DNA from: Ancylostoma caninum
Taxonomy: Eukaryota > Nematoda > Chromadorea > Rhabditida > Ancylostomatidae
Direction: 5' to 3'
Assembly (NCBI GenBank): GCA_037903475.1
Contig: JBAJFG010000190.1
Coordinates: 62,001-126,000, forward strand
Length of the DNA stretch: 64,000 bases
How positions within the stretch are numbered: position 1 is the stretch's first letter; the number at the start of each line of letters is the position of its first letter. Of this stretch, positions 1 through 11,849 are shown piece after piece. The notes beneath the pieces are model-generated. The model was not told where the DNA came from. It saw nothing but the letters and a program-made list of their open reading frames with translations, and did not search any database. The position numbers and the translations under genes were made by a program.

Positions 1-866
1 GGGAGTACCGTAACACATGATAGATAAAGAAAATGCGAAATATACATATATGGTGTGAGTCATGCACTGTGAATGAGCCTAGATGGTTGGCTGCAATGGG
101 TCAGCAGCAGCAGCCGTGAGGTGGACAATCGCGGACCAACAGCCACCGGCGCTCGCCTCAGCGCAACCGTAATCCGCGGACCAAACACGAAAGAAACGGG
201 GGGAAAATCAGACGAAAGCGAGTGATCAGCGCAACAATGGAGACGCAGACATATCTCGAGGGGCGTGGCCAGAAAAAATCATCAAGCGTCGTTGACCAAT
301 TCGCAATTTCTTTCTATGGGATCGGTCTGCAAAATACACAAACCTGCACTGCGCTCGCTTCTAGTCGATAGAAATTTCAAATCCTCGACGCTGCACGGTG
401 TCTGGACGAGTTCTCCCTATGTGATGACAGCATGGAAGTTAGCGTTACAAGTACTGTCATAAAGGAGTATACATATTAGTTCTCAAAGGGCTACTCTCAC
501 TCTGACATAATCTCTCCAAGATTTGTGGAAAAATGACGTTGACATCGTTTAGAAGGTGCATGACTCATGCAATTGTGTTTAACAGCCAGATTAACTCGTC
601 CAGTTTCAAAACTAGACGAGCGACTTCTCGTCCACTAACTAATCTACCTGGACTTTCCCAAGAAGAACAAGGATTCACCATGTATTTAGCAGTGCTCAAT
701 TTCTCTTCCTAACGAAATCTGTGGGTTAAGAACTCAAGTTTAAGCTCCGCCCACTAACACACCATCGGAAGGAAGGAAGGAAAGTCCAACGGTGTATTAG
801 TGGTGGAACTTAAATCCCGGATTGTGTGAATTCCCATCTGGAGAGAAAGCCCCTGTATGGTGATCA
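1..866. other. Gene-free stretch
   Basis: I see no supported gene. The short open frames here lack splice context or recognisable motifs. Positions 121-190 hold a sequence resembling the 5' end of the RTE element found at 59,997, listed separately. A GGAA-rich run lies near 768-782. Confidence 0.5.
121..190 (+). repeat. Possible RTE 5'-end fragment
   Basis: The string AATCGCGGACCAA occurs here (near 127) and in the 5' end of the RTE element near 60,080. A related TAATCCGCGGACCAAAC follows near 170. The match is short, so this may be a decayed fragment of the same family or chance. Confidence 0.2.
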
Positions 867-888
867 ATGCAGGTGTGGTGTGTTATAC

Positions 889-966
889 CTGGGAAGTGGG
901 GTGGGGCACTCCTCTGCGATTGGCTATTTGAAGAGATTGGCCAATCGCAGAGCTCGACCACACCGC
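889..966. repeat. Short palindromic element, CCAATCGC family, copy 1
   Basis: GCGATTGGCTA is followed about 15 bases later by its inverted partner TGGCCAATCGC and then AGAGCTCGACC. The same plan recurs at 1335-1395, 24,105-24,170 and 55,935-55,999. Copies 1 and 4 also share TCGATATAA about 20 bases downstream. This is a small MITE-like hairpin family without coding capacity. Confidence 0.6.
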
Positions 967-1334
967 CTCTTCTCGATATAATGCTTCACTTCCGTTTAAT
1001 ACAATTCGATTCATCTCTTTCTCAGTTTGGTATGTTCGACGAAAACAATCCCCTGTCTACTGCTTTGTTTACTTGTTTACTCACTCACTTGTTTGTTTCA
1101 CTCAATTTCCGACGAGGAACAAGGAACGGCAGGGCTATAGCACAGCCTTTACCCATGTGGATCCGTCTTAAAGGTAATTTCAGACCAGTAACTCTCTTCT
1201 CCTGTAGTTCACCTTGCGGAAAAATGTAGTTGAATTTCTCAAACACACCAACATGATAAAGACAGTAAGACCATTGTTACAGGATAGAAAAGCATTGATT
1301 TTGCGGAAGTGGGTCATATGAGGTAAAAGGGGGC

Positions 1335-1395
1335 GGGACATTCTCCTGTGATTGGAACATTCAAGGAAGGGGCCAATCACAGAGTCAAGCCTCGC
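1335..1395. repeat. Short palindromic element, CCAATCGC family, copy 2
   Basis: TCTCCTGTGATTGG pairs with CCAATCACAGAG around a 20-base loop and is followed by TCAAGCCTCGCCCC. It is a diverged member of the family described at 889-966. Confidence 0.55.
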
Positions 1396-1399
1396 CCCG

Positions 1400-2514
1400 T
1401 TTTGCGTCATCGTGACCCACACCCTGATTTTTCCTGGAAAATTAGCAGGGAAATTTTTTGGAATTTTCGATAAGGTGAGGCTTCGAGTTGCACACGAGCT
1501 CAATAATAAGGAGAGTTTAGATTCCGTTAGTACCAATTTCATTTCGTTTCCTCTAGTAATTAGCTATAACTCACTTTATTTATCTCAGCTCGTGCAATTA
1601 TTGAGAACTACAAGAAAAACTTTATGATTAAGTGATTACTATGGCTGCTTTTAATACTGACAGCATGATTAAAGCCGCTAAATAGGTCTGAACGAGCTTC
1701 CAAATTAGGCTGGAGTGAAATAAGGAACAGGGAATTTAGCATTAATTAATAAGCATGTTCAGAGTTAAAAGGGTCTGCTTAATCTTATCATTACCGGAGG
1801 AAAATTGAATGGAAATGATAATAATAAGAAATAATAATGAAATAACAAAATAATAAAATAATAGAGGAATGAAATTATAAATAATAGTCGATTTGGTTGG
1901 CAATAGGTAGGAAAAGGATGAAACACTCGAATGTTCAGAAAGAAGAAAGCCTGCTCCCCTCATTATCTCGCCTCTATGACTGCATTGGTACTTCTTGTTC
2001 AAGCAGTTGAATCCTATGCTCATTCGAAACCGAATATTTGGATTCCAATTATTCATAACTATGCCTCCGCTAATGCTCTAACGGAACATAACATTAGATG
2101 TCATTTATTTATCTATTCGAATAAGAGTATAAGACAATTACCAATATGACATATGACAAGTAGAACAGACATTACCCTGAGCATAAAACTAAGGAAACCT
2201 ATGTGACCTGAGTAAAATTTTTGGCTGTAACGGCAGAAAAATCAGCTCTGAGTATGCATTCGATATTCGAATATCCAACATCGAATACGAGAATTGAAAT
2301 CACAATAAAGTGGAGAGCGCTGTAGCTTCAGTAGAAGAAAAGCAGGACAGTGAAGTATACTGCTTTGGAGTATTTGATCTTCCGGCTAAGCTTCTTGGAT
2401 TTAAAAAATTGATTCGATTTTTATCCAGTCAATGTCCTACCACGCGCATAGTTTTCCCGCCAAATTCTCATTACAAATGACCTTCCACAGTAACTAATGA
2501 GTTTTATTTTATTT
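1400..2514. other. Gene-free AT-rich stretch
   Basis: No supported gene. An A/T-rich run of AATAATAA type lies near 1818-1880. Short open frames on both strands here have no recognisable domain. Confidence 0.45.
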
Positions 2515-2516
2515 TA

Positions 2517-3783
2517 TTAGGTGCGTGCAAAAGTTCCGGGGCAGTTCCACCTTATTTTTCAAAGCACCATAACTTGACTCAAAGTCAGCAATTTGGTTCA
2601 AAACAAAAAGCATTGGCATCTGCATAATGTTGCCAATGTGGCACAGAGAAGATTTTTCCGGGAGCTAAAAATTTGATAGGTTTGCACCTGTGATAATGGC
2701 GCACGTCGTTTTCCAGTAGGGTCTGTTCATTAAAAGTTTTACAGCGGAGGTAAAGCCATGGAAGGTTGAAATAGGGGTACACTGTCAGAGGCAGGTCCAG
2801 GGAGTAATATAGGTTAGGCTAGAATTCCGGAGCACGAATGGCCAATTCTTTATACGGTTGACACTGCAAGTGTGCGCTATCCCACAGCCGAACAGACCAC
2901 ATATTTCCGCCTGTGTCGACCCTATGCTTAAAAGTTTTCCCGTGAATATTTTAGGGAAAAGAAATTACTATAGAGCGATTATTGTGCATTCATTAGAAAA
3001 TAAATTCATTGCAGATAAGTCACTTTGCTGACAATGAAAGGTCAAAATTTTTTTAAAGAAGGTAGTGATGGTTCGGCCATTCTTTAGGTGGGTGGCAGGA
3101 GCCCGGACTTTGGGATGACCTCCTCCTGTTGTCGTACATGATCCATTCTCTATCAGCAATAGCTATTCTCCCATGAAACTAATTGTTAGGAAATCTGCAG
3201 GTCGAATATCTGCAGACTTGCCAACGTGGACGTTGGTGCTCTTCGCTCAACTCACACAAAATCCATCTACTCACCTTCTCCTTCTTACCGATTTTCTTCA
3301 GGTGACGAGGCATTGTTGACTAAATACCCCGTAATGTCTTGCGCACTTTGCACAATGTCTGGTTCAACCTGCTCTTTCTTGACGCCTTTGCGATGACCAA
3401 ATCTCTGACCAACTTGTGAAGCATTTTCCAGGCTCTCATCTCCGCTCAGAATTCCTAGGAACCCTCAAGCACCTGGCGTTTTAGAGAACATACTCTCCAC
3501 AAACGCATTATTGATGCTATGGGTCGCTTCTCTTGTTAGTCTTCTAGATTTGATTTTATAAAGCGAAATTCTCGAAATTATTGCACAGCTCATAGCATTG
3601 GTTTTACACCCATAACAGAGCAACGCTGTAACCTAAACCCGAGCCAAAAGTAGCATAGGTAGCAGATTTTTCAGGCTACCAGCATACATGAAAAAGGCTA
3701 GAAGATATCGTAAACGAAGGGAGCAAAACGATGTTGAACGGTAAAATACCACCAACTGCCCCGGAACTTTTGCACGCACCTAA
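2517..3783 (-). mobile_element. Decayed mariner (Tc1/mariner) transposon
   Basis: Near-perfect inverted termini of about 30 bases (TTAGGTGCGTGCAAAAGTTC at the left, its complement at the right) bound a 1267-bp unit flanked on both sides by TA (2515-2516 and 3784-3785). Size, TTAGGT terminus and TA duplication are those of the mariner family. The interior on the minus strand carries broken pieces of a mariner transposase. The element is probably immobile by itself, but its termini still look usable by a transposase acting in trans. Confidence 0.85.
2585..3620 (-). pseudogene. Mariner transposase remnant
   Basis: Reading the minus strand from the right terminus, disconnected frames give pieces that match the order of a mariner transposase: an N-terminal helix-turn-helix piece with INNAFVE, a SGDESLEN piece (mariners have RSGDESLE), a MPRHLKKIGK..WI.CELSE piece (the M-S-R-H-L-x-x-I-G-K block before the catalytic domain), and a C-terminal piece with TFNEQTLLENDV and HWQHYADANAF. 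Several frameshifts and stops separate them, so no functional enzyme is encoded. The catalytic DD34D residues cannot be placed with certainty. Confidence 0.75.
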
Positions 3784-3785
3784 TA

Positions 3786-4825
3786 TCTATTTATCGACTG
3801 CACTAAATGTGCTTCACCAAGACATGGCGATACATTACTAGATAAACTAATTAGATTAGATAAAAAGTATGTCATCAGACAACATAATCATTACACTATA
3901 AGCGAATATAAATATCATCTCAACCAAAAAACCGCCTAATGTGTCTAACTATATTTTAGGTGTTGCATCTTTGAAAGGTATTTATAACGTTTTATGATGA
4001 AGTCCACAGAATTTTCATACCAGTAAGGGGTGGAAGTAGATCCGCTTCGAAAAAGATCAGTTGAAATTTGATTTCTCCCAAACAATTCGAAAATGGCATT
4101 GGAGTCACGTCAATGAAGCTAACAATTGAATAGCATCCCATGTGGAATCCACTCTATTCCTCTCAAGCTTCTTATTCTGAGGTTTCAGCTATGGCCACCC
4201 GTGGCATTGAAACCCCCTCCCCCCTTGACACTTACTGGACCTTGTTCTCGGTGATAGCTGGGGTGTGCCCCACCCCAAATATGCTGCAGTCGTCTGTCTG
4301 GCCGTTCATCGCTAAGAACGTGTCAGCGCCGATCGCCGATAACTACTGGGGTTTTCGTTGAAAAAATCGTTGATACGATAAAAACCGAGGCAGTGATTAG
4401 AAAATGCTGGCGTAGGCGAAATTCCTATTGTTCGCTGCTCATTAGAAATAAGCCAAAGCGACCAATAAAATGATTCTGTCTGGAAAAATAAAGGTGAATC
4501 AGCAGGTGAAGGCCTATTTCCCGTGGACAAAGTAAAAAGTAAAACAGAGAAAAGTAAGGTGTAACTTCTGTGGGCTTCATTCCTAGAAAAATTTACTGGA
4601 TAATCGAATGCAAATGTCTTTGCTCATATAGAGGTGAATCAAAGTACTCAAACAGGGGGAATCATTTGGATCTAAGAGTAGTTAAAACAAATCAGCATTT
4701 TTAGGTCATAACTTGTCAATCCAAAAAAAGCTTAATTTTGTTATAAAGTGCTTGATTGTAAATAACTTTGTTTTGCTAATGTAGTCTAGTAAGGTTATGT
4801 ACTTCATACAGTGCGATCTATCATC
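3786..4825. other. Gene-free stretch
   Basis: I see no gene, tRNA or clear repeat between the mariner and the GC-rich palindromic element. Short open frames at 4140-4530 overlap on both strands and lack motifs. Confidence 0.4.
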
Positions 4826-4829
4826 CTTG

Positions 4830-5125
4830 CATCACAGAGCAGCTGTCTGCTCTGCCGCGACGCGCCACCGTTGCGATGCGGTTAACCAATCGGGTTCTGC
4901 GGGTGTCAAGCATTTCCCGTACTGTTGTTCTGATTATGTTTCTACGTAGTGTTTTGAAATGAAGACACGGACACGAAGAAAACTATGGGAACACCGTCCA
5001 AGAAAAAACGAGTCCAGCTGGTCAGCCGCGCCGCGTATGTGGTGCGGTGCGACAAACCAAGCGAGCGGTGTTCTGTGAAGCAAGAGTGACTAACCGACAC
5101 TGTAGTGTAATCCAGTTGATCCGTT
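4830..5125. repeat. GC-rich palindromic element, copy A
   Basis: Two GC-rich halves are separated by an AT-richer spacer. The first (4850-4900) has CTGCCGCGACGCGCCACC. The second (5020-5075) has CAGCCGCGCCGCGTATG then GGTGCGGTGCGAC. The same two-half layout is found at 11,850-12,160 and 47,480-47,710, so this is a dispersed MITE-like family. No coding capacity. Confidence 0.5.
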
Positions 5126-5129
5126 GGCA

Positions 5130-7030
5130 ACTTGCTTTGGATAATTGCCTGCCTTTGAAGAGCGTCACCGTGGTTCAGCTGCATGGATTCAATAAATAAA
5201 TAAATAAGAAAGCAAATGAACAAATAAATCTTGCCTCTATTGGTAATCTTTCGAAGTCTCCCGAAAGACCTAATCACTGTGAAAACGACGTTTCTAAGCC
5301 CACTAAATAGATAAAACAGTACAGTTGCAGGATTATCTGATTCCCAGGGGTTTAGTAGGATTTCTGATTAAAAAAATTAACAATTTTGACAAAGAAGGCA
5401 TGGCCCTTTAACCTCTAGCTTTGAATTATAGTTATTTTCTACTATAGGATCGAATGAGCACGGCCAGCAACGGAAAACAGAGCAACAAACGCCGCAGTTC
5501 ACTAGTTCGCTTGCAAAATTTCTGGCTGATTTTTCTGGAATCCGAGAGCGGCCGGGTTGTCGAGCGAGTTGCATTAAAATCATACATGGGTGAAAAACAG
5601 ATGAGCACACATTTCCGAGGAGAATTTCACCTACCCCCCCCCCCCCCACTGACACACAAACCTGTCCAGCAAATGCACAAACGACGTTTGTTTGTGTTTG
5701 CGTTATTTACAGCCGGTTCGTTCGGTTGGTAATTGATGGGCTAGTCGTTTCGGTTTCGGAGACATCGCCGCCGCTTGCTGACGAGCAGCGATTGCAGAGG
5801 AACATACTGGATGAACAAAACTATTCGACTTTTTCCTGGATTTCAATGCCTATTCACTCGAAAATTGTTTGAATCCAACAAAGTAAACACATCGCAGAAA
5901 CCCTGAAAGTCGCAAAACAGCTTCTGGGTAAGCAATTACCCAACTTACAATTACATAATTACAACCCAACCCGTTGCCAGCCTCTTACCTAACTGGTACA
6001 GCACACCTGTAGCTAGTTGCTGCTGCTACTCTACAAAGGTCATAGACTCGTTCTGACCTTTTCCTCCATCCCTTTTCTCCTTCGGAAAACGCTGCGATCG
6101 CCCTGCTCACTTTGCAGGCGCCGATTGACCTTCGACCGACCAACGCCCGCAAAAACAAATCGTCCACTGATAACCGCGTCCAGCCGATAAGACATAAATC
6201 GCATTTCAGCGGTTTCAGTCCCTGATCTAATTGTAAGAAACAACAAAGTAAGCTGTGTGTAACACTTTAATCTTACCTGGTACGTAATATCCTAGATTCT
6301 CCCAACAGAGAGGAATTTTAAAAGGAGATGCGAGTAAATTGCTCGAGATCTATAATGTCTGAAAATGGGTGACTGAACCGCGAAAAATACGCTTAGAAAA
6401 TACCAAAATCACCACGAATTAGGACTCATAGTGATGTTTTTCACTATTCGGCAATTGTTTCGGCTATGAAAAAATAGTCATTCCATGGGTCAAAGAGGCA
6501 TTTTTGCCAGTAAGGGTAAGGAAAAGCCGCGGGGTGTTATGAGACAATAAAATATCACGTTATTAACGAAAATCCACAATAATACGTCTCCTTAAAAATT
6601 TAGAAATCGAATGAAAACTCGATTTTTCACTATCTTGGCTGTAGCACGTCCTCTACCTACGTGTTTACAGCGGTTATGCATATCTTGCTTTCATATATAA
6701 TGTTCAGTTTATACAGTTCACCACCTTCTCTCTGGTTTTTTCCTTTTTTTTCTTTGATGGGGTTAGTCACATCCAATACACCCTGCTCCTTCAACGAATT
6801 AACGGATTAACGCGCTAACGCGACGCATTAACGGGTTACGGTCATTTTCCTAGTGGCAGACTAACGATATTTGAAATTTTAATAGGAGATTGTGGAGCAG
6901 CGGTTGTAATGCTCCATTTTCCTCCAAGCCGTACCTCTCATAACACAGCACTCCTCGTTGCCTGAACCTTGCCAGCAATTGAATCATTATCATCACCAAG
7001 CCGTTGAGGTAGCACTAAACCCATTGATTC
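5130..7030. other. Gene-free stretch
   Basis: No supported gene. It contains a short AAAT run near 5188-5204 and a 15-base C run near 5634-5648. The open frames across 5377-5732 overlap on both strands and give low-complexity peptides around the C run. Confidence 0.4.
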
Positions 7031-7131
7031 AAATTTAGGTACGCTTGACAGGCCTTAATTGGGCTACAGAAACCCTTTTTGGCAGAAAACCCAGGGTCCT
7101 GGGCGACAGAAGCCCCTTTTTTAGCAGAAAA

Positions 7132-7230
7132 CTCAGGGCCCGGTGCATTATTGAGATTACCTACAGCAAAAGTGGCACCTTACCTTCTACCTGGTACCCA
7201 TCAACATTTTTACCTATGTGCACGTGGAAT
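7132..7230. repeat. GATTACC palindromic family, partial copy
   Basis: GTGCATTATTGAGATTACC is followed by CTACCTGGTACCCATCAACA. It resembles the copy at 8392-8470 and half of the full elements at 7373-7486 and 8127-8245. Confidence 0.45.
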
Positions 7231-7372
7231 TGTCTTCTCCTATTTGCTACTTATGGGTATCCATGTCCTAGGGAATAATATGACCTATCTAGTGGTTAAT
7301 CCGAGCCCAGAAAAAAAAATAAGGGTTATACTTCAATAAACCTAGTGGAGATATCACTGCTCTTGATAGTTC

Positions 7373-7486
7373 TGGGCCGGCTTACGTCGTTGAGATTACC
7401 TAGGGTAAACGTGTGAACGCCCGTGTTAACAATGGATAAACTTAGAGGTCTTAGTACGTTTACCCTTGGTAGTCTCACTGACTATC
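7373..7486. repeat. GATTACC palindromic family, full copy
   Basis: GAGATTACCTAGGGTAAAC at the left pairs with GTTTACCCTTGGTAGTCTC at the right, with the internal signature GCCCGTGTTAACAATGG. About 114 bp, no coding capacity. This is a MITE-like family repeated at least ten times in the window. Confidence 0.65.
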
Positions 7487-7655
7487 GATTTATTGATTTT
7501 ATTGATTTTTCACTATTCTTGCCCACTGAGCGGTAAAGACATGTCTACCGGGGTATCGCAGTGCGTGAATACAGATATGATAACCGTTTTGATCGAAATA
7601 TCGATTTATCTGCTATATTGACTTTTCGACATTCTTGCGTACGGGTCGGTGACAA
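7483..7655. mobile_element. Helitron internal fragment
   Basis: ATCGATTTATTGATTTTATT, then a CTATTCTTG.CC block and ACATGTCTACCGGGGTATC, matches the internal repeat unit of the two Helitrons at 42,479 and 44,370. Neither Helitron terminus is present, so this is a fragment abutting the palindromic element to its left. Confidence 0.6.
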
Positions 7656-8126
7656 TGTGACCCTGAAAAAGACTCGCACTAATTAGCTCTCATAAAATTA
7701 CTGTTCCACTCATAACTGAACCTTTTTCCCAACGTCGGTGAATGTCTTTGAGAAGAACAGCGATTGTACGATGTTTCTCCTAACAAAATTTGTTCTTGAT
7801 AAACTTTTCTGCTCTGTACCGATGCAATAAATATCAGCGTTGGTTATGAAAGCTCGAAGGTGTTTAAGATCATTCCGACTACAGCACAAAGTACGTTCTT
7901 GGAAGAGGCTCATCATTCAAATATGTACACAGCTTTTTTTTATTTTTTCGCATTTCACTTTTTTCATCCCAGTTAAAATTGTTGGAGGAGCCGTGTCCAC
8001 CACAGAGCTGACATCAATCAAAATGCTCTAATTCTAGCAAATTTACACTCTTCTTCGCTTTGCACTTTGTACTTTTTTAGACCTTTGCTAAACATTGCTC
8101 CAAAGAACAAAAAGAACCAGGGGCAG

Positions 8127-8245
8127 CATGCATCAATGAGATTACCTAGGGTAAGCTTGTTGATGCTTCTGTCAACGATGTGGTAGATATATGTGGTCTC
8201 AACGCGTCTACCCTGGATAATCTCAATGATGCATGCGGCCCCAGA
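8127..8245. repeat. GATTACC palindromic family, full copy
   Basis: GCATGCATCAATGAGATTACC at the left and GGATAATCTCAATGATGCATGC at the right form terminal inverted repeats of about 30 bases. The outer bases ATGCATCA / TGATGCAT are the clearest ends in the family and suggest where the unit starts and stops. Confidence 0.65.
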
Positions 8246-8391
8246 AGCTTTTCTTACAAGAAACTCTGAGGACCTTGATTTTGCTGCAGGAATCCACGCT
8301 TGCACTTCTGTGGCAGTTTTCGTGAGATCACCCGGTAAGGTTCACCCTTCCCTGAGAGGTGGTGGGTAACATTTGTGACCTACTGTGCTCG

Positions 8392-8465
8392 GATGCATCA
8401 TCGAAATTACCCATGGTAAACCTGCAAATGTATCTAGAATTATCCTCTACCTGGCACCTATCAAC

Positions 8466-8470
<5 letters not shown>
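8392..8470. repeat. GATTACC palindromic family, partial copy
   Basis: GGATGCATCATCGAAATTACC and GGTAAACCTGCAAATG are followed by CTACCTGGCACCTATCAACA. This is the short variant also seen at 7132 and 38,051. Confidence 0.5.
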
Positions 8471-8505
<35 letters not shown>

Positions 8506-8507
8506 TT
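8467..8507. repeat. (ATTT)n microsatellite
   Basis: About ten tandem ATTT units directly at the end of the palindromic element. Confidence 0.9.
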
Positions 8508-8559
8508 AAATTGACCACTAACACAACATCAGCCAAAAGTGACATTATCTTAGTCTACA

Positions 8560-8860
8560 CACGGGTAATAATACCCAGACGCATCGCGGGAAGGATGGGT
8601 AACCTCACATGCATGGTTATGGTAACCCCTGAGTAGCAACTGGGTAAGGACAAGGTCACGTCACGAACAGGCAAACATTTTTATGGGTAAGAGATAGAAG
8701 GTAAGTTTAGGTGGTGCTTATCAACTTACCATGGGTTACTTTGTCTTACCATGCGTCGTCTACTTTGGCGCCCATCGAAATGTTTACCCATTCGTGACGT
8801 GACATTGCCTCAACCCAATTTTGTGGGCTAACTAACTTACCATGGGTTATGCATTCAGAC
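8560..8860. repeat. GGGTAA/TTACCC-rich palindromic block
   Basis: Repeated GGGTAA and TTACCC motifs in both orientations (GGGTAACCTCACATGCATGG, CTTACCATGGGTTA twice) and mirrored GTCACGTCACGAA / TTCGTGACGTGAC strings near 8655 and 8788. It appears to be a longer, rearranged relative of the GATTACC family. Confidence 0.45.
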
Positions 8861-8869
8861 CAAAAATCA

Positions 8870-10665
8870 TAGGACTAGTTTTTTTCCTCATTAACTATGT
8901 ACTTTTTTTTTAATTTCAAGGCAATAATCTGGAATATTTTGATCCAAATGTTGTTCGCTTAAAATTCGGGTGGCTCGGCCTTGTCTAAGCATTTATTTGT
9001 TGTACATTTTTGATGGCAAGTAACAAATAAATAAATAAATAAATAAATACGTAAATTAATTAATGGCCCCGGAACAGCTACAACTAGTCCCTCGTCTCGT
9101 ACCGCAGCCTGACATGAGTTTGTTTACTGTAAACGTGTCAGTTGTTTCGGCCATCCCATAAACAACGCAAGTCAGCTAATGGAGCTGTTGCAATGAGCTC
9201 GCATCAGCTGCAGCACAGATGTTTATTTGAAGCATTTCCTATGGAATTTCTCGCAAACGTCGACGATTTTCTTCGAACAAGCAAGTAAACAAGAAGTAAA
9301 CAGCTACAGTTTTCGTCTCTGGCTCGTAAAAGAACTATCTGATAGAGGTCAATTCTTATCGTCTGCCGTCAACCGTGAGGATCAGTTGTGAAGAACCAGT
9401 TTCATTGTTTAACAAATCCCCCATTATCAGTTTTACTTCGCAGTAATGACGGAGCAGTTTTACGGTCACGTGGCCATGAACGGCCTTGCTTTAAGAAGTT
9501 GATTTTCTTTTTTTCCAAAAGAATCACAGTGGCGTAATTGATAAGCAACCACCTGTCAAGTCAAATATGCCGTTAGAAGAACGTTGAGAATTCGCGGATG
9601 TTTCCTCGGCTCCGAACGCTTCAGTGTCATTGATGTCGCTCATTGTCGCTTGATGTCGCTCACTGACGCGTGCTTGGATTCAGCTGGTTCTTCTGGGCTT
9701 GAAGGAAGGCGTAGGCAGGTAGCCGGGAACACGTATCTAATATTCTTTCCGGTAAGGGAAATTTTGATAACTCCATGAGCAAAGATGGATAACTTTATTA
9801 ATTGAGAAATATGATTTATTCACTCAGGTGTCCGTCCTTTAGGGAGAGTGCGATAAAGTATGAAAAAAAACTTGATTAGATCGAAGGGTGTCTCGAGAGA
9901 GGTTAGCGAACCCTTGCCAGTCGAGAAAAAAATAATCTGGCAGTGAAACACCTGTGTGCGTTTATCCTCGAGAATTTTTAATTAATTAGCTGTATTTTTG
10001 TATTCACCCAGGGTAGTTCAACGAATCCTCTCTAGCCTATTTGTCCGGTTAGATAAAAAGAAGCAGAACATCCATTATTAGGGTTTGTCTGAAATATTAT
10101 CATGCCTATATCAATATTATACGGTTTCGTGACGGATTTTACATGTATTGCCCTGATTTCATAGTCCGCTTCAGAACAGAAAAACTCTTCCATTGCTGTG
10201 TGAGCTCGTCCGCGAGCGGCCGCCCGGCGGTGGCACCTAGCCAGATTGAAGAATGTATGGAAAATGTAAAGAGGAAAAATGAGAGAATGCCCATGACAGT
10301 TTTTTCTTAAACATTTTGAGATCATGAGACCACATACCATGGGAAAGCGCGCTCTTTTTTATTTTCACACACTACCTATACATATTTATTTATTTTTATA
10401 TAAGGAATGATGTACTTGGTCCAGTTAGTGATTCACAAGGCAAGGAAAGAATATGAACGAGGAAAGTGTTCAATATGTGCGAAAAAATATAATAAATATG
10501 AAGTAATATAGTATATATAAGATGATATTATACAATATAAAATCAAAAATATAAGAATCCTCTGCTAAGACCGCCCAACATGTTTTCATTTTTTTCAGCA
10601 CGCTTCATTTGCTTGAGATGACAAAAATTTCATAAAGTCCCGCTTGACGTCAATTTTCAGAAAAA
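8870..10665. other. Gene-free stretch
   Basis: No supported gene. An (AAAT)n run lies at 9023-9049. The minus-strand frame at 10,032-10,340 and the short plus frame at 9584-9778 have no recognisable domain or splice context. Confidence 0.4.
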
Positions 10666-10669
10666 AAAA

Positions 10670-11248
10670 TAAAAACAGTGTTTCGAATGAGATTGAAAGA
10701 TGCAAATCCCATGATTGAGACAGACGTTCTCATGCATAATAGCGTTTTTTTAATCAATAGTTCCATACACGCGGTGGTCAAATCCGTGCAAAACTCATGC
10801 ATACCCATCCAGAACCCATGCGGTATTCCAATCCGATGCAAATTCGATGCAGAACTCACGAAAAAAACCCACGAATTTCTCATTCCACGGGCACGAATAC
10901 GCACTAGGGATGAGCGGAAGCACTGCATGAGACCAGATCGGAAGTCGGAAGTTGATGGAAGTTCGAAATCTGGCGAAATTTGGAGCGACGAATACAGCAC
11001 GTCTGAGTTGGCGTGACCTAACGACTGCCAATCGTCCAGAAATCTAGAAGTCAGAGGCTGGCATGAGGAACGAATTCAAGAACTTCTGACTTCCGGAAAC
11101 CGGAATTCCGCTCATCCCTGGTATGCATGGATTTTCCATGAATTTGAATGGAACTATTGATTTCAAAGAACCGTGTTTTGCACGAGCACGAATGTGTTAA
11201 TCGTGACATCTGCGTCTTTCAACCTCATGCAAAACACGGTTTTTAAGT
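10670..11248. repeat. Palindromic element with a second palindrome nested in it
   Basis: The left arm (about 10,670-10,803: GAGATTGAAAGATGCAAAT..ATCAATAGTTCCAT..CATGCATACC) matches the reverse complement of the right arm (about 11,120-11,248). Between the arms lies a second inverted pair, AGGGATGAGCGGAA near 10,908 and TTCCGCTCATCCCT near 11,104. The open frames across the region are by-products of the inverted repeats. Confidence 0.65.
10905..11121. mobile_element. MITE nested in the larger palindrome
   Basis: Inverted termini TAGGGATGAGCGGAA / TTCCGCTCATCCCTG bound about 215 bp, with further inner pairing (GGAAGTCGGAAGTT with AACTTCTGACTTCC). No clear target duplication could be read, so superfamily assignment is open. 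Confidence 0.55.
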
Positions 11249-11249
11249 T

Positions 11250-11845
11250 TCCCGAGTACTCTATTCGCTTCGATTTGGTTTCATTTTTTGAATTTGATAA
11301 GCACATGATTGATGAATGTGAACGTGCCTCAACCATGTCCAAAAATCACTCAAAACTTACGAAGAAAATCGTCTTGTGATTATATGTATATCACACAACA
11401 CAGTTTGGGAATCAACAACGTCTTTCCTCATTCCACATGACTAAGAGTTTTGGAATGTGCCATGACATTTGTTGCTTGGCAACGTGTCTGCAGAAAAAAA
11501 GGATGATTGTGTTTGTGACGTTCATCCACGTGGGGGTGAATCTGTAAACACAAAAAAAACCTATGGTATGAGAAACTAGTTATATGAAGTTTTACAAGGA
11601 TCCAAAGTACAGAGTTCCACGTGGGTTGATTTCAACATTGGGAATGAAACTAGTTCGATTAGGAACGACTCATAACCGAGATTTTAATTAAAGTAACTGA
11701 GATTCCACTGAAAATCATTATTTTGCCCCTTCACTGTAATTTGCTGCCAAAGTATGGCTCCTTAGACTATTGGCGATCTTGTCCCTACGTGGTTTTTTTT
11801 TCTCGAAGGCGTCTTTGCACATAGCCGCTTGGTAATCTCCAGACC
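11250..11845. other. Gene-free stretch
   Basis: No supported gene or clear repeat between the nested palindrome and the GC-rich element. Confidence 0.35.
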
Positions 11846-11849
11846 TTTT

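Noticed and set aside
867..1542. 120-codon frames on both strands as genes
   Set aside because: They run across two palindromic elements and show no splice context or domain.
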